From Zelonia costaricensis (lineage: Eukaryota > Euglenozoa > Kinetoplastea > Trypanosomatida > Trypanosomatidae): a stretch of DNA of 39,155 nucleotides. The position numbers and the translations under genes are program-made. Location of the stretch: NCBI GenBank assembly GCA_030849075.1, contig JASAOO010003308.1:1-39155 (forward strand), read 5' to 3'. This document shows positions 9,026-19,221 of the stretch, one piece after another. The notes under the pieces are model-generated. The model worked only from the letters and a program-made list of their open reading frames with translations, did no database searches and had not been told where the DNA came from. Within the stretch, counting starts at the first letter, position 1, and each line of letters begins with the position of its first letter.

Positions 9026-12000
9026 ATGCAGGCTCGCCGCGGCCGGCGCCTGCCCCTCTGTCGCTGCCTTTCCTCCTCCCCAGCCGCTTCACCGTCCTCG
9101 TTACTGCGATGCCTCTCCACGCCATCTCCGCTCGCACGTTGGACCCGTGAGGTGCACACGGCGATGGTCCGCCGGCTGCCGCGGGGCCCCACCCTGCATC
9201 GTGCCCCCGCCCCCCGCCCTTCTCACCTGCGCATCCCTGCTCGTGGCTACTCTGGTGAGCACCACACCGCAGCCGCCTCCGTGTGTGACGCCGTGCCCCA
9301 TGGCGTCCGCAGCGGAGCGGCCCCGTCCCACTCCATCCGGACGATGCAGGACCTGCACACGACGCTGCTCGGCTTCGCCAGCGCGGCAGCAGCGACCGGC
9401 CCTGCTCCGCCGGCGACATCCCCCGGAGAAGAAGCAGCCTACCCGCTGGAGCAGCGCGTCAAAGGCCCGGGCCTCGGCACTGCCGTCCGCGGCACTCGTG
9501 GCCGCGCAGCGTGGGGGGGCGAGTCGCCTGCCGAAGAGCGGCAGCTCCTGCACCGCCTGCTGCTGCACCGCCGCCGTCGCACACGGCAACGCGGTGCGCC
9601 GCCGCGCGGAGCAGAGGCACCGTTTGTGCCATCACGACTCGCAGCGCCGGCCGTTGGCTCGCCGGCCACGTCGGCACGACTTGATCGCGCCGTCGCGTGC
9701 ACTGCGTCGTGGTGCCGCGCCTTTGAGCTCTTCACGGAGGCGATGCAGCAGCATCACGTGTCGCCCACCGCCCAGCACTTCAACCTGCTTCTCTACATTG
9801 CCCAGCAGCACGGGCTGTGGGGACGGGTGGACGAGACGGAGGCGTTCCAGGCGCACCTGCTGGCCTCGGTGCAAGAGCTGCGGCGCGCCAAGACCCGTGC
9901 GCGGCGGGACGCAGCAGCGGCCGGTCTCAACCCTGCGGTGCCGACGGAGGGGAGGGATGGGGGGGAGGGTGATGGTGGGCTGGAGGAGGCGTGGCGCAGC
10001 GGGTGGTGGCCGGAGACGGCGACACGCACCACGGCGGCGCAGCAGCCGAACGGCCATCAACACGGCTGGGTGTCAAGTGCAGCCCAACCTGCGGTGGTGA
10101 GTCCAACTACCGCAGAGGTTGCCGTGGATGACCGCGACTCGGCGACGTCGCTCGCTGCGCTGGACCGGCAGCTGGTGGAGCTGCGTGAGATGGAGGAGGC
10201 ACTGATGCCGAACGCGCAGACGTACGAGCTGCTGCTGAACGCAGCCCTGGCGCGCGGGGCCTGGGGACGGGCACTTGAGTACTGCGACATGCGCAGCCGC
10301 AGCGGCGTGGTGGCCATGACGGACGCGTCGGTGCGGCAGGTTCTGCAGGTGTACCTGCGCTCCGAGTCCACAACACGCGTAGGCGGCCTCGACGACACCG
10401 CAGCCGCGCAGCTGGCCGCATCGACGTCGTGTGCATTATCGAAGACCGCCGCACACCCGCCGCGCACCGATGACCGTGGGCACGGGCTGCGGGCTGCCGC
10501 ACAGCCCAGGGCCGCTGCCGACCGGTGGCCCCCCCAGCACCGTCAACCTCAGCGCAGTCCGGCGCGACACGCTGCAGACGAGCCGGCCTGGGCGGCGGCG
10601 CTGCGCTTTTTTGATAGCACGCGGCACTGCGTGTCGAGTGTGCAGACAGTGTGGTGTATGACGATGCTGTTGCACCGCGCTGGGCAGCCCGCTGCGCTGG
10701 TCCGGCTCGTCACGGAGGACAGTGCGCGGCTGGTGGCGGCGGCGCGGCGCTCGCTAGTGGCGCGTGCGCTGAGCCAGGAGGAGCGGGCGGCGCTGCTGGG
10801 CACGCTGCAGCTGACCAGCGGTGCGGCGTGCGAGGTGGGGGACTGGCGGGTTGCCCTGGAGGTGCTCTGCGCCGTGGTGGAGCTGCGCCAGCAGCTGCTG
10901 TACACCGGCGGGAGAGCTTCCCTGGACAACGTGTGGGGTAGCGTGGCAGCGCTGGGTAGCCCGGCGGACGACCACCTACGGCACGACGCGTTGGCGCCTG
11001 CAGGCGCGGACAGCGATCTTGTTGTCGATGAGCTACAGCTCTCGCAGCGGGTGCTGGAGAGCGCGCTGCACACCTTGCGCCGCGTTCGCCGGTACGCGGA
11101 CGTGACAGAACTCTTCAAGGCCTCGCCACGGAGGCTTGCGGTGTCGGCGGCGCAGGCGGCCTTCACGCGGGCGGGGCCGCAAGGCAACAGCGACGAGGCG
11201 GCGCGTGTGTGGCAAGACATGTGGACGCCGGCGGCGTTGGGCTACGTGGCGCAGGCCGCGCTGGCCACGCAGGACCGGCCGCTTCTCCTGGAGCTCTGCG
11301 GACTTCGCGAGGACGGGGTGCCGCTAATGGACGCAGGTAGTCCCGCACCCCTCGACGCCTCTGTCGACGTCTTCGACGCGGCCCTCCGCCTTGTTCAGCA
11401 CGAGGTGATGCGGGAAGAGAGCGCAGCGGCTCGGGCAGGCGCGGAGACACGGGCGTCCTCGTCCCCCCTCCCCTCCACGGACTGGCTCGCGCTCTCCCAG
11501 CGCGTGTACCAGTCATACCGCGACCGTTCCCTTCGCGGGCTGGCCGACGAGGCCTCCCCGTATCGCGCGTGTATGTCACAGGTCCTCGCCAGCGGCTCTG
11601 CCAGGCGGGACGCGCACTGTGCCACCACGCCTGCCAGCTCTGCAGGGCGCGGACTCGCCCTTCTGTCACCGATCCACCGCCCGCTCGTGGAGCTCCTGGC
11701 AGCGGCACTGCACGAAACAGACAGAAGAGAAGAGGGCGGCAGCAGCTCCACGGGGCCCCGTCGATCGGCCGCCGCGCTGCGCGAGGAGGCGCTGCGGTAC
11801 GTTGCGCGTCTGCGCCGCCCCGACGCGGTGGCTGTGGCGCTCGTGATGGACGTGCTGCGTCAGCTGGCCGCCACCAGCACCACCTCAATGTCCACCACAG
11901 CCGTAGCGCACGGGGCGGCCCGCTCCGACCTCGAGGCGCAGGCGCTGCTGGCGGGGGTGGAGCAGGTGCTCAATGGCGTCCTGGCCGACCACGGCGTCGA

Positions 12001-15000
12001 GGCTGTGCAGCTCGCACCCACCGCTAGCACCAGCACCGTGCCGCGGCGGAACCCTGATGATGCCGAGGACGGCGCGGAAGCGGCTTCGTCGATCACCGGT
12101 ACGCAACTCCGCCCCAGCCACCGGCGTCGCCGCCCTCCCTCACCCTACAGCACGTCCGCCAGCACCGCCGCAGCAGCAGCAGCTGTCGCGCCCATTGCGC
12201 ATCTGTCACCCGCGCAGCGCAGCTCCATCGCGGTGATCGTCACTGCCGCGGCCGTCCAGCTCAGCCTTGACACTGTCGCTGCCGTGCAGCCGCTCGCGAT
12301 GCTGCCGTACCTGTCGACCTGCACGGCGCTCACATGGCTGCCGACGCGCGCGGCCGCGGCACAGCTGCAGCGTGCACAGCGACTCGTGGTGCAGCACACA
12401 GAGGACGTGCTGCGCCGCGCTGAGGCCTCCGACGGTGCCCTGGCAGCGCAGGCCCGCAACGCGGTCCCCGCCGTGGTCGAGCCGGCACTCGCCATCGCGA
12501 AGGCCACGGCGAAGGCGCCCGTAGCGCTGGACGTCAGCGGGCGCAGTGCGGTGGCGCAGCTCGTGCGCCTCTACGCGCTCTCGACGCAGCCTAGAGCACA
12601 CGACTACGACAGCGACGTGGACGAGCACGGTGACTCCGCGCGCGCGGTGCTGACGGCAGCGCTGGGGCTGCTTGCTCAGCTGCAGCGCCCGCACACGGGT
12701 CAGCCGCCGACTGCGGCGATGGCCGCGTTTCTCGGTGCTCTTCAGCACGCCTGGCGAGGGGGGCGGGCGCCGCGGCACTCGCGAGCACCGCTGCATGACG
12801 CACGCCGCAGCGCACCTCAGCGCACGGGCGACGCGTCCCTACCGCCAGGGCCCGAAGACGACGCGGGCGACCTCGAACCCGTAGTTGTGGCAGCCATCAA
12901 CGCCGTTGTGCAGCAGGTCGGCGCCTCTGCGGTGGGCCGCTGGACGATGTGGGGGGACTGCGTGGAGCTGCTCATGACCTACCTCGCCTCACCTCTCGCA
13001 GCCACCAGCGACGAGGCCGCAGCCATGCTGGAAGGGCCGTCTCCTGGCGCCTCGAGGGCACTGACGCGACGCAGGCCTGCCCCAGCGCCAGCCGCAACCC
13101 TCCACATCCTGCGCAGCTTCGTGCGGATGTGCGACAAGGCGGAGGCTAGCTTCGTGGAACGGATCGCAGTGGACTGGCTGCTAGCCGGGCCCAGCGCCGC
13201 GCAGAAGGCGACGCTGGCGACGGATGTGCTGTCGGCGCCCCCCTCGGCGGAGGTGGAGGAGGCGATGCTGCTGCTGCTGGATGCGCTTGTGTGGGCCTGC
13301 AGGCGGCAGGAGAAGCCGCTTGTCCGCCGCCTCTTCGCCGCGCTCGCCACGTGGATGGATGGGCTCCTCCACCAAAGCTCGCGGTTGCCGCCGCCGGAGC
13401 GTGGCGATGCGGCTGTGCGCCTCCGCGAGGCGGCTGTGCAGGCGTACATGACGGTGGCGCAGTGCCTCTCCGGCGGACGGCGGGCGGAGGTGCTGCGGGA
13501 CTGGCCCACGCTGGAGTGTGTGCTTCGCCAGCTCACACACGCCGCCGCGGTAGCAGTGACCGCTCCCGCTTCAGGGCCTCTGTCAGCGAGCGTCTCGCCG
13601 GGTCGTCTGCGGGCGTCGACGTCGCTGGTGGATGGACTCGCTGCGGTGGTCGCGAAGCTCCAGCGCACGTGGCGCTTCCTTCTGAACGAGCTGGCGCTGG
13701 ACCGCCACCGCGCAGCCACCGCCGCAGGTGGCCTACACAGCGGCGGGCACACGGCAGCACCGGCGGGTGCGCACGTCTCCAGCGCCGTACTCCTGCACCA
13801 GGCAGCCGTGGAGGCGGCGGTGGCGTCGTTTGCGGCGTGGTGCAGCGCGGAGCTGCTGCCGTGCGCCATTGCGCCGTGTCTGCGGGCGTGCGAGCAGACT
13901 GCCGGTACCGACAACGGCGCTAGCGCGGGGGTGCATGGCCGATCCGCGCGGTGGGTGGTGACGGCAGCGCTTCACCGCGTGCTGGATGCCGTGTGGGACG
14001 TCGACTTTGCGAGCTTCGCGTGGCATGTCAGCTTCCGTGCGCGGGACTGCGATCGGGACCGCGATGCAGCCGGTGCACTGCTGGACATGCGCGCGCGCGG
14101 CCTGCAGGCTCTCACAACGGAGCTCTGGTGGCCACACTCGAAGGACCCCACGGGGCAGCTGTCACGGCACCTGCGGCTGTGGCTGCTCTTCGCCGTTCAC
14201 GCCTCGCCGTCCAACGCCGTGGCGGAGCTGTGCCGCGACCTTGCCACTCTGGACGCCTTCTACGAGCTGCATGCCACTGCCGCCGTGGGGGCAGGGCGAG
14301 GCCCACCGGCCTCGGCGTCTGCGGGCCCGCCGCCTGCATCCGGTCACGTCCCCTTCTTCGTTCTCGTGGTGCGCGAGGTGGACGCGCTGACGGAGTCGCG
14401 AGTCGCCCACGTCACCTCAGCGGGCGCCGGGCCACGGGTAGCAGCAGCAGCAGCCTCGCGAACCACGCCGCTTCCCGCATCGCTGGCCCTGATGCCGGAC
14501 GGCCACAGCGCGATGGAGCACCTCACATCGCCGCTCGTGCACTTCACGATGCCGGCGGTGCTGCGAGCCGCCCAGCAGGCGGCACAGCGCGTCCTCTCTC
14601 TCACCCTGTGCGAGGGCAACACGGACCTGCAGGCCGCCCAGCGCGGCGCCGAGTCCCTGCTCCAGGCTCCATCCACGTCTCGGGCAGACGCTGGGGCAGG
14701 GCTCTCGGCGCCGCTGCTGCGTCGCGCCATCGCGTGGCAGGGGCAGCCGCACACCTACGCGGCGCTGCTGCAGGCCGTGGAGGCGGCCGCGCATGAGACG
14801 CTGCGCGAGCCGGACGCGGTGGTCGAGACCCTCGAGCACATGCGCCGCTACGGCCACGCCGCACTGCTTGATACAGCAGCAGCTGCCGCAGGGGCCGCCA
14901 AAAGGTTTGGGGACGGTGATACCGCGGCAGACGACGGGGAGAGCTCCGTGGCGGCCTTCCTGGCCTTCTACACCACCTCGCCCACCCTGCGTCGGACGTC

Positions 15001-18000
15001 GCCGGTCAGCGAGCGGGTCTGCCGCGCGGCGCTGCTCGCCTGTGCAGCCCACGCGCGGCTGCCGACGCGTGCGACGCGATTCGACTCGGCCGCGGCCCCT
15101 CCGCCGGCGGACCTCGTGACGCTCCTCGTCGCCTTCCCGCACGTCCTCTCCGACGCCTGTGTGGCGATGTGGCGCGACGGCAGCCCGAGCGTCCATGAGA
15201 CGGCGGTGCTGGACGCCTGGGCGCTGCGGTTTGTGTGGTGTGGCGCGCCTCCGGCCCCGTCGTCGTGCGCCACCGGCACGCAGGCGCGGGTGGTGCTGCG
15301 ACGGTACGGCGCCTTGGAAAGTGGGGCTGTACCGCTGCCGCTGCGCAGGTCTGCCATGGTCTGGCTCCTCGCGACCCGTGGCACCATTCTCCCGCCATGG
15401 GTAGAGCACGAGCGAGACTCGCCGCCTCCGCCCTCTGGTGACGAGGCGAGGCTGCCGGCCTCCCCACCACGCAGCTCCAGTGGCGCCCACGAGGCAGCAG
15501 ACCCTGTGCTCGCTGCCCTCCTCGCCTCTATGACCGACGCGAGCGCGCGCTTTGTGGCGTGCATGGGTGGCACGGCGCCGGCGACCACGAGGGAGACGCA
15601 CGCAGCAGCCAGTGCGCCCGTCCGCCCGCCATCACACGCGTCGATAATCACGGGTGCTGCTGGTGCTGGTACCGCGCCTGCGGACACGACGCTGAGGCAA
15701 CTCGCGCCGGGCATCGTGCGGCAGCTCGCCACTCGCAAAACCGTACAGTCCCAGCTTCTCCTTGGCCGCGAGCCGACGCTGATGCCGGCGACGACGGAGG
15801 GGGGGCCGCTGCTGCGTGCGCCACATGCGGTGCGGCCGGAGGAGGTCGACGTGCTGGTGCAGCTCCTGCCCGACCCAGCGCACACACGGCAGCGTGCACG
15901 AGAAGCGCTGCTGCGGGGGACACAAGAGTCAGCATGCGAAGGTGCGGGTGCCGAGCCGGCGGCGTCAGCCGACGCGAACCCCTCGGCGACTGCGCTCCGG
16001 GAATGGCTCGATGACGCCCTGGAAAGCTACACCACGTCACTGAGGACTACGCCGCGTACGCTTCCACGACCCGTCTTGATGCCTCTGCCCGCCTCTCTAC
16101 AAGAGGGTCTACAGGGGTGCCCCTCGTCCCCTCCGCCCACCTGGCAAGCAACCTGCACCGCGATCCTGCACGCCATCAGCAGCTTCGAGGAATGTCAGTC
16201 GGCTGGTGCTCCCGCCCTCCAGCGCGCTGGCGGCGGCAGCAGCGCCCTCGCCTCGTACATGCAGGAACAGACGGCAAAGCTGGAGGCTGCCCTACCGCTG
16301 CGCCACGCCGATGTGCCCTCGTCTCCACGCACATACGAAGCTGCGCACTGCATCACCGCTCTTCTCCTCACCGCCTACGTCCTCCTGCCGCTGCAGGCGC
16401 TTCGCCACCCAACCCCGTCCCTGCACGAGGTGTGGGTGGGGCTGCGGTGCGAGATGAGCCGCCTGGCCAACACGCACAGGCGTCGTGTCGCTGCCGGTGA
16501 GGCGCACAAGAGTCTGGGGGCGCAGGCCTCAGCGCTTCACGTCTTCGTCACGGACTGGGTACGGCCGCTCTTCCTCGGGGACGCGATAGCCCCACCCTTC
16601 ACGGCGCACGCCGGTGCCTCGCCCGCTGGCGCGCTGACGCTTCGCGGCGTCGCCGCCCTCCTCGTCCTCGCGCAGGACCTTGCGTGCGATGCGGTCCAGT
16701 CGCGGCAGGCCACGCTCTTGCTGCGGCCGTGCCCGGGCGGCCTGCGGGACGCCTCTGACGCGCTGCAGCAGACGGCACAAGCGCTGCTGCAGCTCGCCGA
16801 GGCCGAACTGCTCGACCTGCACACGCAGCGCGGTGATGAGCTCGCTTCCCTCCTTCGTGGCCCAGACAGCGCGGCGGCGCAGCTGCTGTACGAACGCGTG
16901 GTACGGGCGTGGCTGCAGGCCTGTGTGCTGCTGGGCACCCACCGCTCCCTCCTGTGGCTCGGTCAGCGCCTTGTCGGCCTCGCATTACGGGGCGAGCGCG
17001 AGAAACCTGGTGCGTGCCGTGAGGAGGGTGAACTCGCAGTCGTGTTGCGTGAGTGGCTCTGCGTACTCCCGCTGGCGATCTTTGCGGCGTCCTGTTCCAG
17101 CACTCTGGCCGGTACCGGGCTCAGCGGTGCCACGCACGACGGGGAGGCGCTGCGCGCACTCGTGTCTGCCACGCCGCTGCCTGCTGAGTGTGTTGCCGGC
17201 TGTCCCACCGCCCTTGCCGACGCGTACGCCGCTCTCGCGTACCACCTGCGGACGGAGCTGCTCGCGGGCGGGTGCGGGCTGCGCGCTACGCACGCCGCCA
17301 CAGGCGCCGCACGACTGGCGGTACTTCTGCTTGCACCGTTGCCGGCTGCTGTGCCGGTGGGCCTCGCTGCGGCGGTGCGCCGCCGGGTCGAGGTGTACCT
17401 GAGCGGCCCAGCGACGGCCCTCCCAGCCCCGCCGGTCACCACGAATGCGCTCCTAGACGCGAATGGCGCCCCGCATCCCTCGGGTGCCGACGCGACCGCG
17501 GATGACGCCCTCCGCGCGGCCTTCGCGTGTGTAGCAGGCGCCAGCGAGGCAAACGCGCGGGCGTTCCTGCGGCTCGAGGCGGCGGCGTTGCGCCGTCGTG
17601 GCGGCAGGGGCGGCACGGCAAGTGCTACTGACGGGCGTAATCGCGCTGGTGGTGATGTGCAGGCCGCGTGGCTGCTGATCAACCAAGCGGCGGTGGCGGC
17701 GAGGCCGATGCAGCGGCTGCCTGATCCGTGGCGCGGCTACGTGCTCTCGCTCCACCCTGTCATACCGCACACGGTGCACTTCATCCCGCCGGCTGTGACG
17801 GCGCTGGTGATGCGCGAGGGGTGCTCGACGTGGCAGGAGGGGCTCGCCGTTCTGGCGCACTCGCTGGGCACACTGCACCGCTCCGGCCCAACCCCCGTGC
17901 AGCAGCTCATGGCGCAGCTCCTGCTGGAGGGGGTGCGGCGCGCCTCCTGTCGCCGCGACGGGGCGGGGCGGGACTTCTGCCGCGGGCTGGACGACTTCAC

Positions 18001-18799
18001 CTACACCGTCGCAGCGTTCCCAGAGGACGACGCACGTGACGCGGCCCGCTCCTCGTCGCACCAGTCGCCCAGTGCGCGCGTGCTGCGGCTGTGGTCGACG
18101 CACATGTCGGGCCGCGAGGTCTGCGGGACGGCGGCGCTGGTGAGCCGCGTCGTCGATCTCCTCCTCCTCTCCTCCACGGCCTCCGCACAGCACGGTGCCG
18201 GGTCTGCACCCGCCGCACCCACGGCCCGGACGCTGCCATCGCCGCTGCTGGCAAAGCACATCGTCATGGAGGCGCTGCGCTGCGGTGTGCACGACCTGCA
18301 CCTCACCCGCGCGCTCTTCCGCTGCTTCTGGGCCGCGGGGTACCCCCGCGTGGAGGGCGTGCACGTCTTCCTGTCTGCCCTGCGCGCGGCCAGGCTGCAC
18401 CGCGGCGACGAGATCGCCGTGGAGGCGCTGCTGACGTACCTGTTTGTGAGCGCCGCACCGGCGGCACTGTCCGCGTGGCAGGCCAACGTGGTGGAAGTCG
18501 TGGACGCGCACGCCGCCAAAGGAACGAGTTCGCCATCGGTGTGGAATGCAGTGCAGACATGCGCTCGCGAGGTGGCCGAGAGGCACCAGGGCGCGTCGCA
18601 CCGCTTCTCCGCCGAGGCGCACACGGCGCTGTGGAAGTCGTGGGCGCTGCTGTGTCGCCTGCACATCATACCCAGCGATGTAGCCTTGTGCGTCGTGACC
18701 CTCTTCCAGCGCAGCGGCCGGCTGACGGAGGTGGAGGAGCTGCTCGTGACGACGTGCTACCGTGCCGGCGGCGTCGGTGAGCACAATGGCAATCCATGA
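9026..18799 (+). CDS. Giant (3257 aa) protein, probably mitochondrial, with PPR-like helical repeats
   Basis: One uninterrupted 9.8-kb frame. The N terminus (MQARRGRRLPLCRCLSSSP) is Arg/Ser/Leu-rich and lacks acidic residues, typical of a mitochondrial targeting leader. A second in-frame ATG at 9164 also begins an Arg-rich leader that ends in RGYS, so either start is possible; 9026 is preferred as the longer one with a nearby acceptor. Residues about 229-280 (AFELFTEAMQQHHVSPTAQH, then FNLLLYIAQQHG) and about 385-430 (LMPNAQTYELLLNAALARGA) look like pentatricopeptide-repeat helix pairs. Similar helical segments recur towards the C terminus (TALWKSWALLCRLHIIPSDV). The rest is Ala/Leu/Arg-rich and probably all-helical, broken by low-complexity loops. 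Kinetoplastids have many PPR proteins acting on mitochondrial RNA and ribosomes, so organelle RNA or ribosome work is a plausible inference, not shown. No catalytic domain is recognised. Confidence 0.8.
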   Translation: MQARRGRRLPLCRCLSSSPAASPSSLLRCLSTPSPLARWTREVHTAMVRRLPRGPTLHRAPAPRPSHLRIPARGYSGEHHTAAASVCDAVPHGVRSGAAPSHSIRTMQDLHTTLLGFASAAAATGPAPPATSPGEEAAYPLEQRVKGPGLGTAVRGTRGRAAWGGESPAEERQLLHRLLLHRRRRTRQRGAPPRGAEAPFVPSRLAAPAVGSPATSARLDRAVACTASWCRAFELFTEAMQQHHVSPTAQHFNLLLYIAQQHGLWGRVDETEAFQAHLLASVQELRRAKTRARRDAAAAGLNPAVPTEGRDGGEGDGGLEEAWRSGWWPETATRTTAAQQPNGHQHGWVSSAAQPAVVSPTTAEVAVDDRDSATSLAALDRQLVELREMEEALMPNAQTYELLLNAALARGAWGRALEYCDMRSRSGVVAMTDASVRQVLQVYLRSESTTRVGGLDDTAAAQLAASTSCALSKTAAHPPRTDDRGHGLRAAAQPRAAADRWPPQHRQPQRSPARHAADEPAWAAALRFFDSTRHCVSSVQTVWCMTMLLHRAGQPAALVRLVTEDSARLVAAARRSLVARALSQEERAALLGTLQLTSGAACEVGDWRVALEVLCAVVELRQQLLYTGGRASLDNVWGSVAALGSPADDHLRHDALAPAGADSDLVVDELQLSQRVLESALHTLRRVRRYADVTELFKASPRRLAVSAAQAAFTRAGPQGNSDEAARVWQDMWTPAALGYVAQAALATQDRPLLLELCGLREDGVPLMDAGSPAPLDASVDVFDAALRLVQHEVMREESAAARAGAETRASSSPLPSTDWLALSQRVYQSYRDRSLRGLADEASPYRACMSQVLASGSARRDAHCATTPASSAGRGLALLSPIHRPLVELLAAALHETDRREEGGSSSTGPRRSAAALREEALRYVARLRRPDAVAVALVMDVLRQLAATSTTSMSTTAVAHGAARSDLEAQALLAGVEQVLNGVLADHGVEAVQLAPTASTSTVPRRNPDDAEDGAEAASSITGTQLRPSHRRRRPPSPYSTSASTAAAAAAVAPIAHLSPAQRSSIAVIVTAAAVQLSLDTVAAVQPLAMLPYLSTCTALTWLPTRAAAAQLQRAQRLVVQHTEDVLRRAEASDGALAAQARNAVPAVVEPALAIAKATAKAPVALDVSGRSAVAQLVRLYALSTQPRAHDYDSDVDEHGDSARAVLTAALGLLAQLQRPHTGQPPTAAMAAFLGALQHAWRGGRAPRHSRAPLHDARRSAPQRTGDASLPPGPEDDAGDLEPVVVAAINAVVQQVGASAVGRWTMWGDCVELLMTYLASPLAATSDEAAAMLEGPSPGASRALTRRRPAPAPAATLHILRSFVRMCDKAEASFVERIAVDWLLAGPSAAQKATLATDVLSAPPSAEVEEAMLLLLDALVWACRRQEKPLVRRLFAALATWMDGLLHQSSRLPPPERGDAAVRLREAAVQAYMTVAQCLSGGRRAEVLRDWPTLECVLRQLTHAAAVAVTAPASGPLSASVSPGRLRASTSLVDGLAAVVAKLQRTWRFLLNELALDRHRAATAAGGLHSGGHTAAPAGAHVSSAVLLHQAAVEAAVASFAAWCSAELLPCAIAPCLRACEQTAGTDNGASAGVHGRSARWVVTAALHRVLDAVWDVDFASFAWHVSFRARDCDRDRDAAGALLDMRARGLQALTTELWWPHSKDPTGQLSRHLRLWLLFAVHASPSNAVAELCRDLATLDAFYELHATAAVGAGRGPPASASAGPPPASGHVPFFVLVVREVDALTESRVAHVTSAGAGPRVAAAAASRTTPLPASLALMPDGHSAMEHLTSPLVHFTMPAVLRAAQQAAQRVLSLTLCEGNTDLQAAQRGAESLLQAPSTSRADAGAGLSAPLLRRAIAWQGQPHTYAALLQAVEAAAHETLREPDAVVETLEHMRRYGHAALLDTAAAAAGAAKRFGDGDTAADDGESSVAAFLAFYTTSPTLRRTSPVSERVCRAALLACAAHARLPTRATRFDSAAAPPPADLVTLLVAFPHVLSDACVAMWRDGSPSVHETAVLDAWALRFVWCGAPPAPSSCATGTQARVVLRRYGALESGAVPLPLRRSAMVWLLATRGTILPPWVEHERDSPPPPSGDEARLPASPPRSSSGAHEAADPVLAALLASMTDASARFVACMGGTAPATTRETHAAASAPVRPPSHASIITGAAGAGTAPADTTLRQLAPGIVRQLATRKTVQSQLLLGREPTLMPATTEGGPLLRAPHAVRPEEVDVLVQLLPDPAHTRQRAREALLRGTQESACEGAGAEPAASADANPSATALREWLDDALESYTTSLRTTPRTLPRPVLMPLPASLQEGLQGCPSSPPPTWQATCTAILHAISSFEECQSAGAPALQRAGGGSSALASYMQEQTAKLEAALPLRHADVPSSPRTYEAAHCITALLLTAYVLLPLQALRHPTPSLHEVWVGLRCEMSRLANTHRRRVAAGEAHKSLGAQASALHVFVTDWVRPLFLGDAIAPPFTAHAGASPAGALTLRGVAALLVLAQDLACDAVQSRQATLLLRPCPGGLRDASDALQQTAQALLQLAEAELLDLHTQRGDELASLLRGPDSAAAQLLYERVVRAWLQACVLLGTHRSLLWLGQRLVGLALRGEREKPGACREEGELAVVLREWLCVLPLAIFAASCSSTLAGTGLSGATHDGEALRALVSATPLPAECVAGCPTALADAYAALAYHLRTELLAGGCGLRATHAATGAARLAVLLLAPLPAAVPVGLAAAVRRRVEVYLSGPATALPAPPVTTNALLDANGAPHPSGADATADDALRAAFACVAGASEANARAFLRLEAAALRRRGGRGGTASATDGRNRAGGDVQAAWLLINQAAVAARPMQRLPDPWRGYVLSLHPVIPHTVHFIPPAVTALVMREGCSTWQEGLAVLAHSLGTLHRSGPTPVQQLMAQLLLEGVRRASCRRDGAGRDFCRGLDDFTYTVAAFPEDDARDAARSSSHQSPSARVLRLWSTHMSGREVCGTAALVSRVVDLLLLSSTASAQHGAGSAPAAPTARTLPSPLLAKHIVMEALRCGVHDLHLTRALFRCFWAAGYPRVEGVHVFLSALRAARLHRGDEIAVEALLTYLFVSAAPAALSAWQANVVEVVDAHAAKGTSSPSVWNAVQTCAREVAERHQGASHRFSAEAHTALWKSWALLCRLHIIPSDVALCVVTLFQRSGRLTEVEELLVTTCYRAGGVGEHNGNP

Positions 18800-19221
18800 G
18801 CACAATCTGTCTGTGTGTCTGTGTGTGAGCGAGAGAGAGACCGGTGGTTGGTGCATCACATTGGTTCCTCGCTGAGCGCGTCAGTGAGAGCGCGCGATGC
18901 GGACAAGAAAAAGAAACGAAAAATAAGGAGGCGACGTCGAACCGACACAGACGCAGGGCTCCACCATCCCTCACCGCGCCCCTTCGCACCCGCATCGATG
19001 CCGACGTTTGACGTACGCGCGCATCGGCTTGAGACGTCCCACCCACCCCCAAAACCTCACCTCGAACCAAGCTCAGCCACATGTCTTTCTCGGCTGGACA
19101 CTGACGCGGCGCGCGGACGTCCCTGGCACAGCAACACTCGTTGTCTCTTCCTCTCCCTCTCTGTCCGTCCTCGACCCCCCCCCTCTCTCCCCTCCACTAG
19201 CACAGCCACGACTCGCCCATC
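18800..19221 (+). promoter_or_regulatory. Spacer with strong trans-splice acceptor for the monooxygenase gene
   Basis: The 420-bp spacer contains short GT/GA-rich segments (about 18811-18840) and a long C/T tract (19140-19197) that ends at AG 19199-19200, with another AG at 19204-19205. This is one of the clearest acceptors in the window and leaves a leader of about 20 nt before the ATG at 19222, supporting that start. No other gene is seen. Confidence 0.6.

Noticed and set aside
14417..15601. Long antisense frames inside the giant gene (for example 394 codons on minus)
   Set aside because: Expected shadows of a GC-rich coding strand; R/G/H-rich with no domain.
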